Shown piece by piece: positions 12,254 through 23,818 of a stretch of 64,000 nucleotides of DNA. Made by a program: the position numbers and the translations under genes. The notes beneath the pieces are model-generated. The model had not been told where the DNA came from and did no database searches. It saw nothing but the letters and a program-made list of their open reading frames with translations. Numbering within the stretch: the first letter of the stretch is position 1; every line of letters begins with the position of its first letter. Source of the DNA: Ceriagrion tenellum (taxonomy: Eukaryota > Arthropoda > Insecta > Odonata > Coenagrionidae); NCBI GenBank assembly GCA_963169105.1, contig OY720632.1, forward strand, positions 57,817,136 through 57,881,135. Reading direction: 5' to 3'.

Positions 12254-12299
12254 GTTTAGGATGTTTAGGATGCATTGTTTAGGATGTTTAGGATGCATT
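12254..12299 (+). repeat. 23-bp tandem repeat, two perfect copies
   Basis: A 23-base unit, itself built from GTTTAGGAT plus GTTTAGGATGCATT, occurs twice back to back and is followed by a partial third copy. The array is bracketed by GTTCAC on the left and GTGAAC on the right. Confidence 0.85.
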
Positions 12300-13640
12300 G
12301 TTTAGGGTGAACACTTAAGACGAGGCGATAGGATTGTAAAATTTTCAAAAATTAATTCTATGGTAATTGTTCTCTTTAGTGTGCCTCTTACGAATTTCTG
12401 GTAACCAGAGTGTCGCACCCAGGTCTCCGGTCGCCTAGCCTTACGCTCCACTTCCAGGATTTTCCGCCGCCGTATTGGCATCATTCTTTCAAAATATCTC
12501 GTACTAATTCTCTATTTTTCTAAGTATTCTCTCTCTAGTACGAATAACTAGGTTCACTGTTTAAGAGTAACAACATGCAATGTCTTAAGAATTTGATTTG
12601 ACATAAATCTGACAGATTCGGACAGAAGACTGCATGCATAATATTCAAAAGGATATTTTTGCTTGTTTAACCTAACATTTCTTCCCATTTCTTCGTCCTA
12701 AAAATGCCATTTCATCTTTGTACACCTCGAACACAATTACTCGGTTGAGTGTTGAAGCAGAAGGAGCTTTGATTTAAAAAATGTTTTTCATAAAATAAAC
12801 CGTTCCATTATTTTATTAAGAATTCTAAGTAAAAACCCAACCGTTAAGATGATCGTCGAAGAACATCTATGAAAACCAAAAATTAAGAACGTGTTTATTT
12901 ATAATCCGAATACGTTAAACATTTTGAAGGAGGGTGCTTAATTAATTATGACTGATTAAATAATGAAACTGCTGAATATCTGGATTGGATTCCAGATAGA
13001 CTTATCAATCCAACTTCTTCGTTCGATTATGGAGCGTACTAACTTGGAGAGGAAGCCACTGAATCTGAGGAGAATTTCCCTTTGCCGAGTCAAAGCTCAA
13101 ATCCTTGGTTTTAATATGAGGAAGCTACTCGTCGAGAGGACTTGGAAGGCATTAGTTAACCGGGTAAGTGCTTCCCTGAAGTCGCCGAAGAAAAATGCAC
13201 AGAAATTGAAAGACGCAGAGAGTTTGCACCCGTTCCATCGTCTTCCTTTATTTTCTCTCTTACCTCAATTTCTAGGCTGCCACTGCACTGCAGTTCTCCT
13301 TCTCCGAGAAGTCATTCACCTTGCCTCCTGCCCTCGCAATGACCTTCCTTTCTCGCTACCTGTCACCCTCATCTACCTCCTGTCTGACCTACCTTAACTA
13401 AGGATGTCTCCTCCTCTTATTTTTACGTGAGGCCTTTTTCATTTCGTTCTACCTCTTTTTCCGGTCAATTTGCTCCATAAATTAGGATAAATCCTCCCCA
13501 CTTTGGCGAGGCTCCCACGATAAACCCTCGGAATAGAGGAATAAATTGGTTGGAAAATTACTTCCTCCCGAATTTCAAGTCACGAAGCAAGATTTGACCT
13601 TGTCCTGCGCGGGGAGATTTCGGAATAAGAAGTGATTAGG
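12300..13640. other. Non-coding stretch with one unexplained open frame
   Basis: A 144-codon + frame at 12963-13397 runs into a pyrimidine-rich tract and is not recognisable. A strong donor look-alike, GGTAAGTG, begins at about 13162. No acceptor or partner exon was matched to it. Confidence 0.4.
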
Positions 13641-14055
13641 GTAATGCAATCGGTACCTTGTGGCATTACTGCACACCCTGCTGTCGTCTCACGGCGGTCA
13701 GTGGGATAGTATGGGAGAATAAAACTGTAAGGCAAGGAGGAAAGAGTTCCGGTGAAGTATTCAACGACTGCTGAGGGGATAATGCCGGGCAGCCGAAAAG
13801 GAAAGACGTAACGAGAGAAAGTTGTGCAGAGGAGAGTTGGTGCCCAAAGAATGAGGCGGTAGGTTTAAAGGCGGTCACCGCGGCGGGCATTTTTTTGTTA
13901 GACCCCGGGTAGGGTCGTGCATCACGAAATCTACAGAGAAGGGTTTCTGGAAAGAGGGAATGAGTGATTGGTGGAGGAATGGATTGAGGGAGAGAAATAC
14001 GATAGATGAAAGTAGTGAGTAGTAGTAGTGACAGGAGAGTCATAGTTGGCAAATT
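13641..14055 (+). other. Purine-rich block
   Basis: G/A-rich + strand with many GAGGAAAG and GGAGAG words. A 128-codon Ser/Leu/Pro-rich - frame is open as a by-product. Confidence 0.55.
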
Positions 14056-14211
14056 CCCTTTGTGGAATGGTGATAGTTTAATCGATTAAACTTTGTTTTA
14101 TTCTACTCTTAATTGCAGTACCCTCGACTGGTTCCCACGCAATACACAATTTTGTCGTCATTTAGTGGTCATGTTCCTTATGAACGTCATTTTCAAGTGC
14201 CCTCTGCCTAC

Positions 14212-14860
14212 TTAAACCGGTCCAAGTAGCTCCAATAAAATGTGAGGTGAAACGAGAATCATTCTTTTCATTCCACCGGGATATTGACTTAAGGGGATAG
14301 CTGTCTTGAATTTGCGAAGAATGTATTTGGATATAAATGAAGTATGACCAGAGTTGAGAAGTATAAAAGCAGGATGTGGTTTAGCGTTGATACGTAGCTC
14401 AAAGTGATGACATATACACATTGATCGAGGGCAATAGGGTTTGATCCTCCCCTAGCTAAGACGAGAGGAGAATATTAGCGGCGTATTTAAGAAAGGGTTA
14501 TTTGGAACGGAAAGTGTTTGATTTCCAAGATGATAAATATTGAACATGTGCTGTCGTGGAGGAATTTGACTCTGATTAGGAGTTTGGAGGGAGGTATTAC
14601 TCTGAAGTCGATCCATTCTTCCTGCATATGACGTGAAATGATCGTATAAATATTTGGTCATGAAATATCGCAATGGTTTCCAGGTGCCTCTCAGGCCACA
14701 AACTTTCGTGTATCTTAATTTGGGTAGTGCGTTTGATGGGAAATTAAATGGCAGAGGAAAATAGAAGTAGGGGATTGGATCAAAAATGTTTACCTCCATG
14801 AATAAAACTTGAGTATTTTCAAATGCGTAATTGGGAGTACGGTAGCCGAGTTCCCTTAAA
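14212..14860 (-). pseudogene. Long minus-strand open frame with one in-frame stop; possible decayed exon
   Basis: Reading on the minus strand from 14860 down to 14212, a single frame stays open except for one TAG at 14452-14454, giving about 216 codons. The peptide is mixed and protein-like, with stretches such as ELGYRTPNYAFENTQVLF and SQYPGGMKRMILVSPHILLE, not the Ser/Pro/Leu monotony of the pyrimidine blocks. Upstream on this strand, the frame is interrupted by the MITE at 14861-15183. Across the insertion it could continue to an acceptor look-alike near 15210 (TACTAATTTTCAG, with a branch-point-like TACTAA). I recognise no family. It may be a dead gene exon, a transposon fragment or a lucky open frame. 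Confidence 0.28.
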
Positions 14861-15183
14861 TTAACCCTTTGAGTGCCACCAATTATTCGGTGGGTACTCC
14901 CAGAAGTGCCATGGGTATTTTGATATATTTGTAGGCCTTTATTCATACAATTTTTATTTGTTTAATACGGCAAATTAATTATTATTATTTTTACTATTTT
15001 TACATGATCATTTCTGTATTTAAAAAAGAATACTTTTCTGCTAATGAATACGAAAAAAATATTTTTTTTGTAATGCCTCATTGTTTAAACAGGTCTCCTC
15101 ATAGACAACGATATATCGTCGTTGACACTTCTGGCACATTCTGCAAACGACGATATATCGTCGCGTGGCACTCAAAGGGTTAA
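14861..15183. mobile_element. piggyBac-type MITE, 315 bp, with TTAA target sites
   Basis: The element (14865-15179) is flanked on both sides by TTAA and has perfect 14-bp terminal inverted repeats, CCCTTTGAGTGCCA. TTAA targets and CCYT-type ends are the hallmark of piggyBac-like elements. There is no transposase inside; the interior is very AT-rich, so this is a non-autonomous copy. Near the right end are two copies of a perfect palindrome: CGATATATCG at 15109-15118, and a 16-bp version with CGACGATATATCGTCG at 15148-15163. These may be subterminal binding sites. It splits a minus-strand open frame. Confidence 0.85.
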
Positions 15184-15612
15184 AGAGGGAAATTGATTCT
15201 GAAAATTAGTACACCAATTTATGTTTTGGAGTACGTTTCAATACATTAGAAAAACAACGAAATAGAAATGATATAAATTAAGACGGAAGTATTGACCGGA
15301 AGGCTTCAATAGACCCCTCGATACGGTTCATGGGGTATTTATTTGATGAGGCTCATGAGAACCATGGTATCTTTTTTTATACTAGTTATTAATAATTCAT
15401 TGGCTTTGGAACCTATACTCAGTTTACTCAGTTACAGTTTACAGAACTATATACAGTTTTAAGTGATATATTCTTTCTTTTCTCAGTCAATTTAATTAAG
15501 ACAGTTTGAGCGATAGTTCCCTAGTCGTAATGTTGATCATATTTTAATTATTCGTTGTAGTATAAGCAGCTTTAGGAAGCATGAATTAAAAATTGGATTG
15601 TTAATGGTGTAA
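15184..15612. other. AT-rich non-coding stretch
   Basis: Nothing recognisable apart from the acceptor look-alike on the minus strand near 15210 discussed with the neighbouring open frame. A short ACAGTTTACAG-like repetition is present at about 15430-15460. Confidence 0.4.
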
Positions 15613-15798
15613 TAATATACTTTTATTGAAGGTTATTCGGGTTTCCCACCGGGTTAAACTCTCGTCCATCGTCATCAGGGCATAATGATGATGGGCATGA
15701 TGGGCAGAGATGGAGAGTTTAGCCCGGTGGGAAGCCCGAATAACCTTCAACGACTGCATACGCCGGGAAAGCCTTAGATCTTTGTAATATACTTTTAT
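15613..15798. mobile_element. Short inverted-repeat element inside a 14-bp target-site duplication
   Basis: A perfect 14-base direct repeat, TAATATACTTTTAT, lies at 15613-15626 and 15785-15798. Between them is a 158-bp insert. It holds an inverted repeat: 15626-15663 against 15713-15750, 38 bases with 2 mismatches, each arm carrying TTATTCGGG/CCCGAATAA. The right end continues with GCCGGGAAAGCC after the arm, so the repeat is not at both extreme ends. The long duplication fits target-primed retrotransposition (non-LTR or Penelope-like) better than a cut-and-paste MITE. A relative is at 21541-21738. No coding capacity. Confidence 0.75.
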
Positions 15799-17639
15799 AT
15801 TGCTAAAATTCCAAGTTATTAAATATAAATATCTACATAAGTCTTTAACTTGACTCATTTTTTTCATGGGGTACATTTAAAACTTCTTCACAACGGTAGG
15901 ATTTTTTTCAGTCCCGAAAAACTTACTACCATAACTGTATGATTTATTTTCCAAAATTAACAAAAAACATAAAAACTAGAAACTGCTAATTTTTCCACAA
16001 AGTCCAGTGTTCAAAATTCGTCATTTTCTAAATAAGGTCTCTCTGGAGTGCATATACGTACCATTCCCCATGTAAAAGGGCTGGTATGTTTTGTCAAAAA
16101 TCTAGGAAAATAGTTCAGTGAGGTGCTTATGTTTTGATAATTTTGGAAAGGTAAGAAATGTTTTTTTTTAATGAGGCCAAATTCATTGATTTCTAGTTGA
16201 AATGATGTTTCGCTGAAACTACCTTAATATTCATTAAAAATTGTGCCTAGTTTCATCATCTAACGACTCATACAAGGAGGTCATACCTAGACCTACCTAT
16301 TGATATTTTTATCATTAGAAAATTCATTAAAAATGCCCTTATGGTCAGCCTAATTATGGGAAAGAATGTTTGTTGATCTTCAATACGTTGTAATTATTCG
16401 TGATGCCAAAGAGCATATAAGATATGTGAGTGTACTGTAATAATCGTAGACTTTCGTTCACACTTTGGTGACTGCAAACTGTTCATGTCCTTCTTTTTTC
16501 TTTGCACGAAATTGAAAAAAGATCTCCAGTGATTAAGTTTGGCTTAAAGTGTGATGATAACGATTTATTTTCACCAGTGAATTATAAGTGAGAAAACCTG
16601 ATGTTTTCCCCAAAGTATTATTCTTACGTTTTCCTTTTATCTGGTTTTCCAACTCTTCATTTTATTAATTCTTTTTATTATATTTTCACTATCAAATATC
16701 CGCGGAAAGTCAATTTTTTTGTACAAATGCCAGAATTGAATAATTTTTACTGGTATCGAAATGTTTATTTAGAAAAGCCTTTATGAATCGCTTTTAGCTT
16801 CTCAGTGTCGCGGTTGTTGAACTTAGGGTATTTTTCTCTGAAATTCAAAATGATAGGTTTTAAAACCTTTGAGGCCAATACGATTGAAAACCTGCGAAAG
16901 CTTTTCCCGCCTCTCAAAGAGAACTATTCACCGAGCTCAAAATATGGATTTTACTTACTAAACCCGCCGCTCACTGCTCGTAATCTCACTCATAGGCTTT
17001 CAAGTATCGACAAAGAATTTGAAAAATATTAATGGAAAAATTCTCCATGGACCTGGAAACTATTCGTGTTCCGTCATACGAAACCAGCGACACCCTAACT
17101 CTTTGTGGTGATGGGTATGCTTTATTTTTTATACATTGAGCATATCACCTCTCCCTTTCCCTTAACTTTCCTGGCTTATGTGCCAGGGTATTAATGGAAA
17201 GGAGAAATGAGAAGAGGAAATAATCTTTAAGCGGAATATGTAATACTCTTGCCCTTATCTCTCTCTTCGCATCTTTATTCTAGGAAATTATTAAAAAACA
17301 TCAACAAATTCAACCATGCTCCCATCACACTGAACCTGTGATGTAAAAATGTTCTGAGTGAAGAGTTGAGAATATAGATAGGAGGATATTAGTTGCCTTA
17401 TATTCCAGGAAATAAACATTTTTTTGGAAGCATAATTGGGTTGCAATGATGATGGCCCACCTGAGCCTCTTCAATTCGGTAAACTCACGCCACCTAGGGA
17501 TCAGGAATGGCGCCTCGGCAGTGGGAAGAATCGATCTGACATAAAAAGAAGGGCATAGAGTGTGATTCTAGCAGGGCTTGCTGGAAGGATAAATATAAAC
17601 GAAAAATGTAGGAGGATAAATTGAAATGGAAAAACAATA
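15799..17639. other. AT-rich non-coding stretch
   Basis: Short frames up to 75 codons, none recognised. The frame at 16805-17032 is mildly protein-like but has no motif, and I do not call it. Confidence 0.45.
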
Positions 17640-18070
17640 GGTGGACGAAATGCAGACAATAGAGAGAGATTTGACGATGAAGTGGACGGAGGAGGGATGG
17701 AATGTGTGCGGTGTGAGCCGGGAAATGGCAGCTAGATTTTTTCTAAATGCTTCTCCGGTACGCGATCTGCGAGTTGTAATGCCCTCCGTTTTTTCCTCCG
17801 CCTATAATTTCGCGAGCCCGGAGCGAAGTGCTCGCGGTGTCTGAGAGAGCCGGAGGACGGCGAAGGGCTTTCCTTCCCGCCTCCCTCCAACCTACAGCGA
17901 TCCGGGGATTATGGGCCTTAAGGGCTGGCTGCTACGTAAATAGAGGTACCCACTCACCGAGAGCGAAGGGGGTTGCGGATAGGGATCGGTTGCAGCAGGT
18001 AGAGAGAGATGGGGGGTGGAGTGTGGCAGAGGATGAACGGAGCGGGCGTTGGGAGGTGGAACGTATTCGC
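17640..18070 (+). other. GC-richer, CpG-containing block
   Basis: The stretch stands out from its AT-rich neighbours, with many CG dinucleotides (for example TTCGCGAGCCCGGAGCG near 17811-17827) and purine-rich edges at 17640-17720 and 18000-18060. It carries + frames of 67 and 121 codons without recognisable domains. It could be a CpG-type regulatory island, but no core promoter motif is evident. Confidence 0.4.
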
Positions 18071-18517
18071 TTCAGAGCTGACATGAATTTCAATTCCTAT
18101 CCGACCTCCGCAGGCATCCTCGCAAGTAAATCCCTGAGCCTTACCATTACTTCAACATCACATTTCCACGAAACTGGAAATCGAATATTGTAGTTAATTA
18201 TCTCCATGGGTCTTTTATCATCCCTACCATCCAGTAGATGGCGATCGTTGATTATTTGAAAGTTTATTAATCGTTACTGCGGTGGGTGCTTATATAAGTT
18301 TGTATGCGACAGGAAAATGTTTGTTTAGTCCTAGATCGTTCTGGTTTAATAACCGTTTGTTTGTGTGCAGAAAAAATAAATACTACGACTCAATTCTTGG
18401 GAAATATGCAGTACAATAGCTTATAATTTTACCAGAAAAGTATTTATATTAAGATGAGTATGCTGAAATTAATGTTATAACATGAAGATAATGATTTCAC
18501 TCTATTAATTTTTAACT
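18071..18517. other. Non-coding stretch
   Basis: Short AT-rich interval leading into the repeat array. No gene, RNA or repeat recognised. Confidence 0.4.
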
Positions 18518-18810
18518 TGTTTATTTTTATTGAGCAACATTTTCTTCACGCGAGTCGTATATTATACCAATGTATATACATCAATCACGTTATTGTTTAT
18601 ATTGAACAACATTTTCTATTACCCTTGTCACATGTAATACTAAAGTGTACACTTCGATCACGTTGTTGTTTATACTGAACGTTTTCTATTACCCTTGTTA
18701 CATATAATACATATGTGTACACAACAATCACATCATTTTTTATATTAAACAATGTTTTCTGTTACCCGTATCACAACATTTACCCGTAATACAACATTTA
18801 CACATCAACC
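18518..18810 (+). repeat. Decayed tandem array, about four copies of ~73 bp
   Basis: Copies start at about 18518, 18591, 18664 and 18736. Shared blocks are TTGTTTATATTGAACAAC, ATTTTCTATTACCCTTGT and a GTGTACAC-ATCACGT segment. Copies 2 and 3 are most similar; the first and last have diverged. The last copy ends in a short local repeat of TACCCGTA-ACAACATT. It reads like an old minisatellite. Confidence 0.75.
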
Positions 18811-20189
18811 TTCCTCAACTCCGTCCAAGTCATGTCCCACTTCTGTATCCTTCTGGGTATAGTCCTGGTCCTTCTTGAATTGTCCACTTTCTCTACTTTC
18901 CGGCTTTTGTTCTTATTTTCTTGATTTTTCCACACTCCTACGCGCTCCATTTATACGTACTTTTTCCACTCCCTCTCCACACGTTCTGTGTGCGTGCGTT
19001 CCTTCTCTCAACTAAACTCTCCTCTAATTTCCTTGTAATTTTCCTCAACAATCTTACTCCCTAACATTATCCTCCTAGTTCAGACATTCCACGCGAGGTA
19101 GAACTGCCAACCTGTAAAATTATTACAATGGTGGCGAGTTGTTGCGCCACAAATTTGTTTTTTTTTCATGTTTCTAATAGTTTTCTCAGTCCATTTTTTT
19201 AACCTCCAGATATAAATCCTTTAAAGTACAGATTTTACAGTACGCCAAATTCAGTTGAGATAAGGGCATGCTCATACTATAAATAAGAACAGTGACCTTA
19301 GTATTTTTAGGTTAGTTTCATATTTGTATCACCTACGCAATTTGATGTATACACTATATTTATGTGGCTTTAAGCTGAGATTTTGCTGTATATGGCATCA
19401 ATCCATATACGTTCCGTAACTCGGAAATAGAAACTTTGATAATATTAAGTCTAAAGCTGGATGTGATTGTTAGAGGGTATAATATTCTATCATTTGTTAG
19501 CTGAACCTATGCATGTTGGTCCGTAAAAAAGTTCATGAATTTACTATTAGTTTCTTGAAGTGCAATATATATTATTCTTATTTCCATCGAGTAGAGAAGG
19601 ACGTGAAATAGTGACCTTCTACTCATTGATCTTTTAGCGAGCAGGTGTGTGTGTGACTAACCATACTGCTCCCAATATCCATTTTTTGTAATTCTATGAT
19701 ATCCTCTTGACTGTTATTGTTTCTAACTTTTTAATATCTTTTCGTGCAAGAAATATGGAGCGAGGAGTATGAAGATGTGGATCTGTAGGAAAAACAGTCC
19801 CAACGTTTACTTAAAAGAAGCTCCTATAGAACTTATAACTAGGTATCTTCTCGAAGCCTACTTGGAACGAAACGGGTGTGGAATAGGGGTAAGATAAGTC
19901 ACTTCTTCAAGAGAGGCTGGGCGCGGGGAGGGTCAAGTTTAGCTCAGTTGCTGTGGTCCCTCTTCAAACCAATCTCCTCTCTTTTCTTCCTATTCTCCGC
20001 TGTCTCACGTAAGAAAGGAGGGAACTAAGATCAAAGGCGCGGCCGATACTCTATAACTTCTTCGTGAGCTGGGGCTCCTGCGTCGCATGAAAAGTGGAGC
20101 GCTCTTTATTCTCCCTCACTTGATGTATATCCCTCGGGATTAAGGGGAAGGAAGTACCAACCCGTGCTTGATATGAGGGGCCTCGATTC
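18811..20189. other. Non-coding stretch with a pyrimidine-rich start
   Basis: Bases 18830-19090 are C/T-rich on the + strand. The rest has no frame of note, and no repeat or RNA gene was recognised. Confidence 0.45.
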
Positions 20190-20990
20190 GGCGGTGCCGG
20201 CATTTAGACCTGGGACAAAAGCTTTGGTCGGGAGCGGATTAGTAGGGAGTTGTGGAGGAACGGAGGGTGTATACATTTAGGGTCTCGGTTTATTGAACTT
20301 CGGAGGGAGGTTGGTTGGTTGGCAGGAGTATAAGGTGCTGGGATAGTTCCATTGAGATTAAGATTACGCCGCCTTTTGTCGGAGAATGAGATAAGATTAA
20401 GGCGTATGTTTGGGTTTGTGTGTTTACCACCCTGTCTTTCTCTCTCTTCTCTCAATCTCTACCTTTGGAGCCTTGGGCAGAAGGAGTTGGGCCGCGAGAA
20501 GAGCCAGGGTTATCTAAGAGTGGGTGGAAATTTATGGAGGAGACGGTGATGAAAAGAAGAACCTTTTGCGTAGCGGACCTTAGGCGGATTGAAACCATTT
20601 GCAAATGAGGAGGGTTTCTATATCAGGGGGAAATGAGTGAGGGAGACGTGAGGATGGAGGGATATGAACTGGTGGGGTGTGGTGCGGGACGCAGGAGGAA
20701 TATGGTGCCCTTATGGGTGGTTGTGCTTGCTTCGCGCAAACATTTCCGGCCCACATGAGAAATAAGAGAGATGAAGCGGAGGAGGATTTAGTGGGCGTCT
20801 TAAACAACCCTTCTGTAAGAGCCTAATTTATATGTCAAGCATTCGAGAGGGGTCCCTGTATATTTTCCACTGGCTTATCCTTCAAACAACAACCTCATCT
20901 TGCTCCATCACTTTCCTTGTCTCGCTCCCCTTACTCCCCTTCCTCCCCCTCTCGCTTTTTCCTCCTCATCTTGCTTTAGCAATTTTTCTA
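20190..20990. other. Strand-asymmetric blocks, purine then pyrimidine
   Basis: About 20190-20780 is G/A-rich with short C/T patches, and 20880-20960 is C/T-rich. Open frames up to 83 codons occur on both strands in several phases without recognisable motifs. Confidence 0.45.
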
Positions 20991-21540
20991 AGTATCTTAA
21001 TTTAGCATTTTTTATTTTGCTTCACTGGACGATAATCGGTGTCTTTTTTGAATTTTTTTCATCATCGCGCACGCGTGAGGTAGTTTTTCGTGAATACTTC
21101 GCAATTTTTCATCAATGCTTAAACATAGTTTCCGATATTTTTGATGAATAAATGAATGTGAATATGTTTCGCAAATTTCAACGTGTTATAATCTTTATAA
21201 ACTATTAATGAAAAAATTCAGCCCGAAGCTGTTAAATGCTCCATAAATAACCAAAAGTTTCATGCGTTGGTATTTCCCTAAATTTAAAGGAATTTGGGAT
21301 GAACCGTTACTGGTGCGAGAATATTAACAGATCCCCCCGCTCACCTATCGAAAAACTAGCCATAAAGTTATAAGTTGGAATTAAATTAGAGAATAGGCAT
21401 TTTGCCTCACTGGGAAGTGTTTATATACCGAGTTAAAATTACGTAGACTAATCACCGCCGTTTCTGCCCGAAGAATGATGCCGATACATATTGTTTGCAC
21501 AAGTTTCTCCATATTTCTCAGTAGTGTAATAATCTGGTTC
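20991..21540. other. AT-rich non-coding stretch
   Basis: Nothing recognised. Confidence 0.4.
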
Positions 21541-21738
21541 CGTTTATTCGGGTTTTCCCGCGTTGTTTCATTTTTATGGGCAACAGTTTCAATTGCGTTA
21601 CAGCTAGCGTCGTCATGTCCTGAATAACTACTGACGACTGAATATTAAGCTGACGCTGGCTGTAACGCAAGCGAAACTGTCGTCCACAGAAATGAGTCAA
21701 CGCGGGGAACTCATCAAATCATCGCGGAAGCCTCCGTA
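21541..21738. mobile_element. Inverted-repeat element related to the one at 15.6 kb
   Basis: Imperfect arms of roughly 55-60 bases (about 21555-21614 and 21650-21710) share GCGTTACAGCYAGCGTC and its complement. The left end has TTATTCGGGTTTTCCC and the right side ends in TCGCGGAAGCC, both matching the corresponding edges of the 15613-15798 element. The right half contains AGCGAAACTGTCGTC, reminiscent of the GAAAC segment in ribozyme-bearing Penelope-like ends. I found no convincing target-site duplication, so the borders are approximate. Confidence 0.5.
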
Positions 21739-23818
21739 CCAATAATGTAACAATTAATTGGTTTTATTTCGTTAAAATTTGAAAGGGAAGCTCTCTAACC
21801 ACTTCTTATCTATCGAAGATAGCTCGAAACGATGTTTTGCCTATGTTTGACTTAATGGCAACACTTTATTTTTGTCAGCATCTGGAGCCACAATTTTTTG
21901 GGATCTAATCTGTTGTGTAGTTTTAAGGAGAAGCATGTGAATGGGAAAAGCATTTCCGTTTGTGTAGGAAGTTACTTTATGAAACGGTGGAAAATCACTC
22001 ATTTCTCAATAACTCTTTAAAATGGAGCCAAAAAGTTAGAGATTTCAACAATCCTTTTGAAAAACAGAGAAGAGCTCAAAAATTGGGCGTAGATAAATGT
22101 GGGGAGAGTGAGGAGTAAGAAAGTCATAGTTGAAAAAAGTTTTGTTTTATTAGTGGGTGTTGGTTGTTTTGCATCGGTTGCTGGCAAGCTTGGCTGTTAA
22201 ATAGAGTGTATGGCAGGTATTATGGACAGAAGAAGATCGAACACTGTATGAGTTAAGCGGTTGATGGCTCAGAATAATTAGATGAGGCGTTTCCCCAATT
22301 ACTCGGGTGTCTGGCTCAGTATTTTGGCTTGCGCCGTCTCAACCCCTTTCTTCCTCTCTCATTTACTTACCTGGCGTTCCTGCGGAGAAAGCTGCCAATT
22401 CGACAAATTGATGCCTGGGCCAGAGAAATGGAGAGAGAGCATTTGATTTCCGAAGCGATGTCTGTCAATGGACGTCCCATGTGATGGATAGCCTTACGTC
22501 GAAGTGCCTATTCCCTGAGGATTAATCCCATCAACCGGTTGCACGTCTGCCCGCTCTTCCGCTTTCAGCTTTTGCTTAAATAGAAATCCCCTTGGAGACC
22601 CCAGATCACTTCATCAATCTTCTCCTAATGGTTTTATTTGTAAATGTAGGGTTTAACTAGTCGCGGTGCTTTGTAAATATTTCTACGAGTACGTCGTTTT
22701 ATAAAAGGGCTCATGGAACGGTTTCTATGCTCTCAGGGTGTTTATAGTAGATGATGATTGTACAAATGATGTAATGATGTATGCTAATTAATCTGATATA
22801 TTTTTCCGCCTAGGAAATCAAATGTAACACGTCTTCCTCATTGCAATTTTTATGTGAATTATCGACTTGGAGACCCCGTGAGGTGTTTTTATGGCAATTC
22901 GTATACTGCTATTTCTTGTCATACTCTACAAAACTACATCTTTGTTACCAATTAAACTTGGAATATTTTTGTTCTTTTACTGCGCAGATTTGAAGTATCT
23001 AGTCAAAAACCTTAGGTCCATTGATCATAAAAGGTCATTTTATTCCAGTTTACTGCTTTTAGACGTTATTTAGTAAACAGGTGATGTGATGCCGTGCGTA
23101 TTTTTCATTTTTGAGACGCAAATTTTTCTCAGAACTAACTCGAAATCTAAGTCATACAAGTATTTCCTATCCTATCGTTCGATCTCACCGAGGCGGTCAG
23201 GTGGTATTCAAGCCCACTAGACATCGAAGGGAGTAGTTAAGCCTCCCTTAATTCGCATAAGTACAGTATTACGACTTCAATCGGGTTAATTAGTGCGAAA
23301 GCGGTGAAGTGGAAAATCAATTTGCCGTCGTTGGGCTGGTCAGGGCATCGTCTACTGACAGTTGTAAAGAGGATTGTGGGTCTCATCCGAGGGTAGGGGA
23401 GGGGAGTCATGGTATGGACGATGTTGATGGGGAGGCTTTGAAGGGCGACAGTGGAATGGCAGGGAATGGAAGTGAAAAGTGGATCTAAAAGAGGTCCTGG
23501 TGTGGAAAAGGGCGTGAGTGGGGTTAAGAGACGCTTAATTAGGTTTTAGACTGCGCATGCGCGCACGTGGATTAACGTGGAAACGCGAACCTTCCTCAGT
23601 GTCAATCGGCAGCTTCCTTGTGAACCCCGTGAGAGTTCTGACACGATACGGAGTGCGAAGTTTTAGAGACAGAAGACTAGATGTAAAGAAAGAGGAGATG
23701 ATGAGACAAAAGATGGGAAAGAGAAAAGCTCTGAAACGTGCACGAATAGCTAAAGATAGTTATGACTTGGATTGTCCTCCAGGCATTTCAGTGTATACTC
23801 TTAGGTCTTTGGGGACGT
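21739..23818. other. Non-coding stretch
   Basis: A purine-rich patch lies at 23390-23480 and a 103-codon + frame at 23557-23868 that is Arg/Lys-rich. Neither shows a recognisable feature. Confidence 0.4.

Noticed and set aside
12963..13397. 144-codon + frame as a gene
   Set aside because: The second half is composition-driven, and the adjacent phase reads more like protein than the open one; no domain found.
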